Below are positions 22,680-29,191 of a stretch of DNA of 29,191 bases, piece by piece (the stretch's first letter is position 1; each line of letters begins with the position of its first letter). The translations under genes and the position numbers were made by a program. The notes beneath the pieces were generated by a model. That model worked only from the letters and a program-made list of their open reading frames with translations. It was not told the origin of the DNA and searched no databases. The stretch is from HGM10836 sp045580645 (GTDB lineage Bacteria > Bacillota_I > Bacilli_A > RF39 > UBA660): NCBI GenBank assembly GCA_045580645.1, contig JAZNOG010000016.1, positions 1-29,191 on the forward strand, read 5' to 3'.

Positions 22680-25175
22680 ATGTCAAAGTATCAAGATAGT
22701 GATTTTAATATTCCAGATAATAATGTTGAAGAAAATTATGCTGGTAATATGAGTCAATTTGAAGAAGATAATTTAAATGAAGTTGATAATTATAATAATG
22801 TTGTATATGAAGAAGAAACAGATAAAAAAGGATTAAATAATATAATTTTTTATATAAGAGAGCATAAAAATATATTTTTAATTATTTTATTGATTCTAAT
22901 ATTACTAATTTTATTTTTATTAATGGGGGGATGTTCCAGAAAAGGTTCTATTGAAACATTAAAAGTTGATATCCCAGATGTTATATATATTGGAGATACT
23001 GATTTTAATGTAAGTGTTGATGGTTCTGGTTCTTTGAGAAAAACAAAATATGAATTTTCTCTATCTGATACTGAAATTGCAAACCTAAAATCAGAAACAT
23101 TAAAGGGCAAAAAAGTTAAAAACAAAATAAATGCTAAATCTTCAGGAGAATTATCTTTAACTGTAAATGCTAATTTAAAAGATACAAAAAAAGAAGAAAT
23201 AAAAGATATTTTAATTTGTAAAAAGTTTGATGAAAATGCCATAGTCCTAAAAGAATTAACACTTAATAAAGGTCAACAATTTGAAATTTCTAGTAATTTT
23301 AATTTAGGTATTGATAAGTGTTATGAAAATGTAGAGTTTAAGTCATCAAATAATATTGTAACAATTAAAGATGGTGTTATATATGCTAATACACTTGGAA
23401 AAACAACAATTACCGCTACTAATGATCAAGGTGAAAAACAAGAATGGAATATTAATGTTGTTAATTCTGGTGTAAAAGTTACTGGAATAAAACTAAATAA
23501 AACTAAAATAAATTTAAATGTAGGATCTAGCGAAACAGTAACAGCTACTATTAGTCCTAGTAATGCTGCTATAAAAGATGTAACTTGGAGTAGCAGCAAT
23601 GAAAATATTGCAACTGTTAAAACTGGAAAAATAACAGCTAAAGCAAGTGGAACAGCAGTTGTAAGTGTAACTACAGTAGATGGAAACTACAAAGCTTCTG
23701 TTGAAGTTAATGTAGGAGGTTCATCAGGCAATTCAAATAAACCTAGTGCATCTTTATGTAAAAACATAACATATAATGGCAGAAGCCAACAATTAACAAC
23801 TTTGGTTAATACAAGTGCATACTCACTTAAAAATTATAAACATACTAATGCTGGAACATATACAATAACTGCAGAATTAAAAAATGGTTATAAATGGAGC
23901 GATGGAACTACTAAAGATGTAACATTTAAATGTTCAATAAAAAAAGCTGAATCAACAACAAGTGTTAAAATAGTAGGAACTAACAAAGTAGGTAGTACAC
24001 TTACTGCTAATGTAACAACTAATTCTCCTGGAACTAGAACATATCAATGGTGGTATAAAACGAGTTCTAATAGTTCAAAAGTAGTTATAAGTAATAGCAC
24101 ATCATCTGCATTGAAATTAACAAATGATCATTTAGATAAATACATCGGTGTAACTGTTACTATTAGTGAATCAACAAATTATAAATACTCAACTGGTAGT
24201 GATGTAACTGATAAAGATAATAATTCATCAAATAAAGTTGTTGAAACCATAGACGATGGAATATATAAAGCACCAAGTGATCCAACCATTGCTGCAACAG
24301 ATGGAATAGCAAGTGGAAAATGGCATTCAAAAAATGTAACACTTAATTTTAGTGGTAGTAAAATAAGTGAAGGAAAAGGATCTGTAGTATATTATTATGG
24401 AACAGATAGTAATTCCTTAACTAATACAGGTTCTACGACTGGTGAAATATCAAAAACAGGCACAACAAAATATTATGTTAAAGCATGTAATAGTGGTAAT
24501 ACTTCAAAATGTAGCAACACTGTTTCATATGAACTTAAAATAGATACAACAAGACCAGTTATGTCTTATGAATGGACAAGTTCTACGAGAGTAAAATTCT
24601 ATTGTAAAGATAGCGAAAGTGGAATTGATTGGATGTGGGGTGAATGGAAAAAATCTACTTCTTCAAGTTGGAGAAATGATTGGGATCTAGATTATACAAG
24701 TTTTTATACTTCAACATCAATATATTTTGATATAATCTCATCGGGAACACATAATACTTATGTATCTTGTGCAAATAATGCTGGACTTAAAAACTATTGG
24801 TATAAAGATTTTTATGTAGGTTCAAGTGGTTCTGGAAGTTCGAGTTCTAGTGGATCAAGTAGCTCTACAACTATTACATGTCCGCAATCAACGACATATA
24901 CTTGTTATAAAGATACTAGTCAATCGAATTGTAGTGGCACTTGGTCAAATGGGACTTGCTATAGATATAATGTAAGTTCATCATCAAAAGCTTCGTATGA
25001 ATCTTCAGGTTATATTTGTAGTAAAAGCACTTCAACTTACACATGCATAAAAGATATGTCACAGTCTTCTTGTAGTGGAGAAAATGGCACTTGGTCAAAT
25101 GGGACTTGCTATAGATATTCAATAAGCAGCAATGGCAAAAGCACTTGTACAAGTAATGGTTGGTATTGTTATTAA
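22680..25175 (+). CDS. Large membrane-anchored Ig-like surface protein
   Basis: The product is 831 aa. Residues 1-60 are acidic and probably cytoplasmic. One transmembrane helix spans about 65-83, followed by GGCSRKGS; the Cys is not in a normal N-terminal lipobox. The outside part has a Big_2-type domain at about 267-345 (VTGIKLNKTKINLNVG, then VTWSSSNENIATVKTGKITA). MBG/Ig-like domains follow, for example around NAGTYTITAELKNGYKW, and then a domain around DTTRPVMSYEW. After a Ser/Gly linker, two Cys-rich repeats of about 50 residues (TYTCYKDTSQSNCSG and TYTCIKDMSQSSCSG) end the protein. Adhesion or envelope structure is likely; the ligand is unknown. It has its own promoter and terminator. 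Confidence 0.85.
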   Translation: MSKYQDSDFNIPDNNVEENYAGNMSQFEEDNLNEVDNYNNVVYEEETDKKGLNNIIFYIREHKNIFLIILLILILLILFLLMGGCSRKGSIETLKVDIPDVIYIGDTDFNVSVDGSGSLRKTKYEFSLSDTEIANLKSETLKGKKVKNKINAKSSGELSLTVNANLKDTKKEEIKDILICKKFDENAIVLKELTLNKGQQFEISSNFNLGIDKCYENVEFKSSNNIVTIKDGVIYANTLGKTTITATNDQGEKQEWNINVVNSGVKVTGIKLNKTKINLNVGSSETVTATISPSNAAIKDVTWSSSNENIATVKTGKITAKASGTAVVSVTTVDGNYKASVEVNVGGSSGNSNKPSASLCKNITYNGRSQQLTTLVNTSAYSLKNYKHTNAGTYTITAELKNGYKWSDGTTKDVTFKCSIKKAESTTSVKIVGTNKVGSTLTANVTTNSPGTRTYQWWYKTSSNSSKVVISNSTSSALKLTNDHLDKYIGVTVTISESTNYKYSTGSDVTDKDNNSSNKVVETIDDGIYKAPSDPTIAATDGIASGKWHSKNVTLNFSGSKISEGKGSVVYYYGTDSNSLTNTGSTTGEISKTGTTKYYVKACNSGNTSKCSNTVSYELKIDTTRPVMSYEWTSSTRVKFYCKDSESGIDWMWGEWKKSTSSSWRNDWDLDYTSFYTSTSIYFDIISSGTHNTYVSCANNAGLKNYWYKDFYVGSSGSGSSSSSGSSSSTTITCPQSTTYTCYKDTSQSNCSGTWSNGTCYRYNVSSSSKASYESSGYICSKSTSTYTCIKDMSQSSCSGENGTWSNGTCYRYSISSNGKSTCTSNGWYCY
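24935..25118 (+). repeat. 34-base direct repeat in the surface protein gene
   Basis: A stretch beginning TGGCACTTGGTCAAATGGGA is identical at 24935-24968 and 25085-25118, a 150-base period equal to 50 codons. It encodes the GTWSNGTCYRY core of the C-terminal Cys repeats. Identity at silent positions suggests recent duplication or gene conversion. Confidence 0.9.
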
Positions 25176-25185
25176 TGAATATATT

Positions 25186-25217
25186 AGAATTTTATCAATC
25201 TAGATAAAATTCTTTTC
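25186..25217 (+). terminator. Terminator of the surface protein gene
   Basis: AGAATTTTATC (25186-25196) and GATAAAATTCT (25203-25213) form an 11-base stem with a 6-base loop, then TTTC. Confidence 0.82.
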
Positions 25218-25223
25218 TATATC

Positions 25224-25252
25224 TTGATTTAAATTATTATTTTATATATAAT
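25224..25252 (+). promoter_or_regulatory. Promoter of the 158-aa membrane protein gene
   Basis: TTGATT (25224-25229) and a perfect TATAAT (25247-25252) are separated by 17 bases. AAAGAGGTGG follows before the ATG at 25279. Confidence 0.75.
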
Positions 25253-25278
25253 AAACATATAGGATAAAGAGGTGGCAT

Positions 25279-25755
25279 ATGAAAAAAGAAAAAAATCTTA
25301 CTAAATTAGAAAAACAAGCAGTAGAAGAAAGTTTAGGAAATATTCCTATATTAGATCCTAAAGCTATTCATTATAGAAAATATTTAATTATATCTTGCGT
25401 TTTATACTTGATATATTTACTTATTGCAATTGTTGCTGCTATTAAAAATGGAACTATGAATAGTGCTTGCCTAGTTGATACACCTATATGCTTTTTAAAC
25501 ATGACAAGTATTTATTATAGACCACTAATATTCATTATAATATTTTCGCTTGCTATATTAGCTTTACTAAATGTTGCTAGTTTATTATTTGAACCTTTTA
25601 TATATGGAACATTACTTTTAGAACTTGCAATGACTATTTTCTTAGCTTTTGTAAATATTTATTTTGTATTAGCGTTCATCATAATTATGATTTTAAAATT
25701 TGTATATTTATATTATGATAAAAAAGATGAAAAATTCTTTGGAATGAAAATTTAA
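25279..25755 (+). CDS. Integral membrane protein, unknown
   Basis: The product is 158 aa. The first 35 residues are charged and cytoplasmic, followed by probably four transmembrane segments near 36-57, 81-100, 103-118 and 119-143, and a Lys-rich end (YYDKKDEKFFGMKI). Two Cys (CLVDTPICF) in the loop after the first helix could form a disulphide outside. No family is recognised. It has its own promoter and terminator, so it is not part of the gat operon. The function cannot be inferred from the context. Confidence 0.75.
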   Translation: MKKEKNLTKLEKQAVEESLGNIPILDPKAIHYRKYLIISCVLYLIYLLIAIVAAIKNGTMNSACLVDTPICFLNMTSIYYRPLIFIIIFSLAILALLNVASLLFEPFIYGTLLLELAMTIFLAFVNIYFVLAFIIIMILKFVYLYYDKKDEKFFGMKI

Positions 25756-25774
25756 GCACTATGTGCTTTTTTTT
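25754..25774 (+). terminator. Terminator before the gat operon
   Basis: AAGCAC (25754-25759) pairs with GTGCTT (25763-25768) with a 3-base loop and a T8 run. It overlaps the stop codon of the membrane protein gene. Confidence 0.85.
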
Positions 25775-25781
25775 CTTTTTA

Positions 25782-25790
25782 TGATATAAT
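25782..25790 (+). promoter_or_regulatory. gatCAB promoter (extended -10, very short leader)
   Basis: TGATATAAT contains a perfect TATAAT (25785-25790) with the TGn extension. The expected start of transcription is only a few bases before the GGAGG ribosome site (25799-25803), so the leader is very short. No clear -35 is seen. Confidence 0.6.
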
Positions 25791-25809
25791 ATTTATCGGA
25801 GGTTTTCAT

Positions 25810-26103
25810 ATGAAAAAATTATCAAGAGAAGAAGTTTTACACGTTGCTAAACTTGCAAGACTAGAACTTAGTGAAAATGAAATAGAAAAATTTTCTTATC
25901 AATTAAAAGAATTATTAGATGAAATAAATAAAATAAACGATATAGAAGTAGTAAATAACGATATATTAATTAGTCCTTGGAATAGTGTTTGTAATTTAAA
26001 TGAAGATAACGCACTTGAAGGATTAACAGAAGAAGAAGTTTTAAGTAATGCTCCACATAAAACAAATCCATTTATAGAAGTTAGAGGTGTTTTTGATGAA
26101 TAA
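25810..26103 (+). CDS. gatC: Asp/Glu-tRNA amidotransferase subunit C
   Basis: The product is 97 aa. It has the GatC pattern VLHVAKLARLELSENEIEKF near the N-terminus and the C-terminal APHKTNPFIEVRGVF. GatC wraps around GatA and stabilises the GatCAB complex, which converts Glu-tRNA(Gln) and Asp-tRNA(Asn) into the correct amide forms. CGGAGG lies before the ATG. The stop overlaps the gatA start by 8 bases. It is the first gene of the operon. Confidence 0.95.
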   Translation: MKKLSREEVLHVAKLARLELSENEIEKFSYQLKELLDEINKINDIEVVNNDILISPWNSVCNLNEDNALEGLTEEEVLSNAPHKTNPFIEVRGVFDE

Positions 26104-27544
26104 TTATTTAGATTTAAGTATTGTAGAAATAAATGAATTATTAAAGTCTAAAAAAATCAAACCTGTTGATTTAGTTTTAGAAGCATTTGAAAGAATAGAA
26201 AAAAATAAAGATTTAAATTGTTTTATTTCTTTAGACAAAGAATTTGCGATTAAAGAAGCAGAAAAACTAGAAAGCATGGAAGTAGATAATATTCTATTTG
26301 GTATACCAGTGGCAGTTAAAGATAATATAGTAACAAAAGATTTTTTAACAACCGCAGGTTCAAAAATGCTATCTAATTTCAAAAGTGTTTATGATGCTCA
26401 TGTAGTAGAACTTATAAAGAAAAATAAAATGATTATTATTGGAAAATTAAATATGGACGAGTTTGCAATGGGTTCCTCAAATCAAACTAGTTTTTACGGA
26501 CCTGTTTTAAACCCATGGGATAAAAACTTAGTCTCTGGTGGTTCAAGTGGAGGTTCTGCCGCTTGTGTATCTGCTAGAATACTTCCTTTAACACTTGGAT
26601 CTGATACAGGCGGTTCAATAAGACAACCATCTAGTTTCTGTGGAATAGTTGGACTTAAACCAACTTATGGAAGAGTATCAAGATATGGACTTATTGCTTT
26701 TGCATCAAGCTTAGATCAAATTGGCCCAATGAGTAGAAATGTATATGAAAATGCTTTATTTTTAAATATACTATGTCAAAAAGATGAAAAAGACTTAACA
26801 AATGTAGGAAAAGAAGAAGACTTCACTAGATTAATTGGAGAAGATATTTCTGGTATGAAAATAGCTATTCCTAAATTTTATGTAAGCGATGTTATTGACA
26901 AAGAAATTCTTGATAATTTTTATAAAACTAAAGAAATGCTTGAAAAACATAATGTTACTATAGATATAATCGATATTCCATATATAAATTATGCAGTTCC
27001 TTTATATCAAGTAATAGCACTTGGAGAAGCAAGTAGCAATCTAGCGCGTTTTGATGGTGTAAAATATGGATACTCATATGAAAACGCTAAAAATTTAGAA
27101 GAACTTTATACTAAAACACGTGCTAATGGTTTCGGAGATGAAGTAAAAAGAAGAATAATGATAGGTTCTTATTTGTTAAGTGGAAAAAATGCTATAACTT
27201 ATTATAATAAAGCTTTAAAAATTAGGAAAGCAATGTCTTTAGAATTTGAAAAAGTATTTAAAGAATATGATCTTATAATTGGACCTACTACAACATCACT
27301 ACCTTACAAAGTAGGAGAAGAACTAGATGATGCAGTAAAAAGCTTCTTAGATGATATATTAACTATTCCAGTTAATATGGCAGGACTTCCTTCAATGTCA
27401 CTTCCAATAGGTTTTTCAAGCAAACATTTACCAATAGGAATGCAAATTATTGGAGATAAATTTAATGAAGCAGTTATCTATAAATTAGCGTCTTTTATTG
27501 AGAATGAACTTAATTTAGATTTAGGAGGTAACAAAAATGAATAA
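26096..27544 (+). CDS. gatA: Asp/Glu-tRNA amidotransferase subunit A
   Basis: The product is 482 aa, standard length for the amidase subunit. It shows the catalytic Lys in PVAVKDNIVT, the glycine/serine-rich signature LVSGGSSGGSAACVSA, and the nucleophile region GSDTGGSIRQPSSFCG, giving the Ser-cisSer-Lys triad. It releases ammonia from glutamine, which is channelled to GatB. The ATG at 26096 is used with AGAGGTG (26083-26089); a GTG at 26087 falls inside that site. The 3' end overlaps gatB by 8 bases. Confidence 0.98.
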   Translation: MNNYLDLSIVEINELLKSKKIKPVDLVLEAFERIEKNKDLNCFISLDKEFAIKEAEKLESMEVDNILFGIPVAVKDNIVTKDFLTTAGSKMLSNFKSVYDAHVVELIKKNKMIIIGKLNMDEFAMGSSNQTSFYGPVLNPWDKNLVSGGSSGGSAACVSARILPLTLGSDTGGSIRQPSSFCGIVGLKPTYGRVSRYGLIAFASSLDQIGPMSRNVYENALFLNILCQKDEKDLTNVGKEEDFTRLIGEDISGMKIAIPKFYVSDVIDKEILDNFYKTKEMLEKHNVTIDIIDIPYINYAVPLYQVIALGEASSNLARFDGVKYGYSYENAKNLEELYTKTRANGFGDEVKRRIMIGSYLLSGKNAITYYNKALKIRKAMSLEFEKVFKEYDLIIGPTTTSLPYKVGEELDDAVKSFLDDILTIPVNMAGLPSMSLPIGFSSKHLPIGMQIIGDKFNEAVIYKLASFIENELNLDLGGNKNE

Positions 27545-28955
27545 TTACAAACCAACAATAGGTATTGAAGTTCATGTTGAATTAAAAACAAATTCTAAAG
27601 TATTTTCAAGAACCTTAAATGATTATAGTGCTAGTCCTAATACTAATGTTAGTGAAATAGATTTAGGTTACCCTGGTGTTTTACCTAGTGTAAATAAAAA
27701 TGTTGTGTTAAAAGCTTTAAAAGCATCACTTGCTTTAAATTGTGAAATAAATAAAAAAATGCATTTTGATAGAAAAAATTATTTTTATCCAGATTTACCA
27801 AAAGGTTTTCAAATAACCCAAGCAAGAACACCAATTGGTCATGATGGATATTTAGAAATAGATATGGGAGAATATAAGAAAAAAATAGGAATTGAAAGAT
27901 TACATATTGAAGAAGATACTGCTAAAAGTATGCATAGTAATTCAAAAACTTTATTAAATTATAATAGAGCAGGTGTTCCTTTAATCGAAATAGTATCAAA
28001 ACCTGATATAGAAACAAAAGAAGAAGCCATGAAATACTTAGAAACCCTTCGTGAATTATTGTTTTATCTAGATATCAGTGACTGCAAGATAGAAGAAGGA
28101 AGTATGAGAGCGGATGTTAATGTTTCTGTAAGCAATTCAGATGTTTTAGGAACTAAGTGTGAAGTTAAAAACATAGGTTCTATATCAAATGTTGGAATAG
28201 CAATAGAAAAAGAAGTAGAAAGACAAATATCAATTCTTTGTGATAATAAAATAATAGAAGAGGAAACAAGAAGATTTGATGATAAAACAAATACTACTAT
28301 TCTTATGAGAAAAAAAGAAACAGGTAATGATTATCGTTACTTTCCAGAACCTGATATCCCATATTTGTATTTAGAAGAATCAGATATAGAAAAAGCCAAA
28401 ACAAGCTTAGTAGACCTACCAAATGAAAGAAGAAAAAAATATATAGATAAAGGTATTTCTTTAATAAATGTGGAAAAACTAATAAATAAGAAAGAATTAT
28501 CTGATTATTTAAATATGTTTTTAAATGAAGAAATAGATTTAAAAATAGCAAGTAATCTATTACTTGGAGATATATCTTCATATCTAAATAACAATAGAAT
28601 AAGTATTTTTGAAACTAAACTTACAAAAGATAAATTTTTAGATGTTGTGAAAATGTTAAGTAATGGTGACATATCTTCGAAAATATTTAAGGATATTTTA
28701 AACTCTTTAATGGAAGAAGATAATAAAGTAGAAGAAATCTTAAAAGAAAAAAATATTGTTTTATTAAATAACGAAGAATCTATAAAAGAAATAATTCTAA
28801 AAGTTTTAGAAGAACATAAAAATTCTGTTGAAGACTATAAAAATGGAAAAGAAAATGCCTTTAAGTTCTTAATGGGAATGATAATGAAAGAAACAAAAGG
28901 CGCTGCTAATCCAAAACTTGTTAATGAATTACTACTTGCTTTACTGTCAAAGTAG
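27537..28955 (+). CDS. gatB: Asp/Glu-tRNA amidotransferase subunit B
   Basis: The product is 472 aa. The N-terminal IGIEVHVELKTNSKVFSR and the later HFDRKNYFYPDLPKGFQITQ and EEGSMRADVNVSV are diagnostic for GatB, the kinase/transamidase subunit. The C-terminal YqeY-like tail ends with FKFLMGMIMKETKGAANPKL, which binds tRNA. GGAGGT precedes the ATG. No terminator is seen after the stop; the next gene has its own promoter 6 bases downstream. Confidence 0.98.
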   Translation: MNNYKPTIGIEVHVELKTNSKVFSRTLNDYSASPNTNVSEIDLGYPGVLPSVNKNVVLKALKASLALNCEINKKMHFDRKNYFYPDLPKGFQITQARTPIGHDGYLEIDMGEYKKKIGIERLHIEEDTAKSMHSNSKTLLNYNRAGVPLIEIVSKPDIETKEEAMKYLETLRELLFYLDISDCKIEEGSMRADVNVSVSNSDVLGTKCEVKNIGSISNVGIAIEKEVERQISILCDNKIIEEETRRFDDKTNTTILMRKKETGNDYRYFPEPDIPYLYLEESDIEKAKTSLVDLPNERRKKYIDKGISLINVEKLINKKELSDYLNMFLNEEIDLKIASNLLLGDISSYLNNNRISIFETKLTKDKFLDVVKMLSNGDISSKIFKDILNSLMEEDNKVEEILKEKNIVLLNNEESIKEIILKVLEEHKNSVEDYKNGKENAFKFLMGMIMKETKGAANPKLVNELLLALLSK

Positions 28956-28961
28956 TGTCCA

Positions 28962-28990
28962 TTGATTTATTTTAATCGGTCATATATAAT
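28962..28990 (+). promoter_or_regulatory. Promoter of the last (partial) gene
   Basis: TTGATT (28962-28967) and TATAAT (28985-28990) with a 17-base spacer. ATAGGAG follows at 28998-29004, before the ATG. Confidence 0.75.
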
Positions 28991-29012
28991 ATATATAATA
29001 GGAGTTGAATAT

Positions 29013-29191
29013 ATGGATAAATTTATTAAAGAATTAAAAAGAAATAAGTATACCACTTTTGCTATAATAGGTTTTATATTATTTATTATTTTAGGGTATG
29101 CAGCATATAATTTTCTTATTCCAAATAGTGGAACACCAGTTTATGGAAATCGATTAGATGGAATAGAAGAAGTTAAAATAACTAAAAAAGA
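29013..29191 (+). CDS. Membrane-anchored protein, 5' part only
   Basis: The frame is open from the ATG at 29013 to the window end (59 complete codons). A short basic N-terminus (MDKFIKELKRNKYTT) is followed by a transmembrane helix (about residues 16-32) and an outside segment with SGTPVYGNRLDGIEEVKITK. The topology is N-in with an outside domain. I do not recognise the family from this length. It has its own promoter after gatB. Confidence 0.7.
   Translation, partial: MDKFIKELKRNKYTTFAIIGFILFIILGYAAYNFLIPNSGTPVYGNRLDGIEEVKITKK

Overview
The window is very AT-rich and uses the standard bacterial code: TGA occurs as a stop (for example at the end of the small terminase gene) and TGG encodes Trp. 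Strong AGGAGG-type ribosome sites, scpAB, the gatCAB amidotransferase operon and a YjcZ-like small Gly/Cys protein point to a low-GC member of the Bacillota, possibly an uncultured gut Bacilli or Mollicutes-like lineage. The exact lineage is inference.

Positions 1 to about 18,946 are the late half of a prophage of HK97-like siphovirus type. In order it has the 3' end of an ArpU/sigma-like late regulator, a late promoter (275-303), an HNH endonuclease, a small ORF, terS, terL, portal, a 52-aa ORF, prohead protease, HK97-fold capsid, four head-tail connection and tail-completion genes, and the tail tube protein. These are followed by a tail-assembly chaperone with a -1 frameshift extension, tape measure, distal tail protein, tail-tip protein, a DUF859-like fibre/baseplate gene, small baseplate genes, a leucine-rich receptor-binding protein split by a frameshift, holin and an M23 endolysin. 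All lie on the + strand with overlaps or short gaps, so they are probably one late operon. The early and integration genes lie to the left of the window. The right end is marked by a tRNA 3'-end fragment (18,928-18,946), read as attR. A 33-aa membrane peptide gene with its own consensus promoter sits on the opposite strand just inside this end.

From about 18,960 the DNA is host chromosome. First come a terminator, scpA and scpB (condensin partners of SMC) and tRNA-Leu(CAA). Directly after tRNA-Leu is a decayed plasmid fragment: a MobV/Pre relaxase pseudogene and a hairpin-rich non-coding tail (about 20,421-21,690). Next are a small Cys-containing protein on the - strand, a structured leader and tRNA-Thr(TGT), a Gly/Cys-rich membrane miniprotein, a large membrane-anchored Ig-like surface protein, a small membrane protein, gatC-gatA-gatB, and the start of another membrane-anchored protein.

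No clearly new defence or biosynthetic system is visible. The most notable items are the T7-tract break in the receptor-binding gene, the alternative hairpins ahead of the tail chaperone gene, the frameshift itself, the small hydrophobic peptide at the prophage end, the structured elements before tRNA-Thr, and the plasmid relic at tRNA-Leu.
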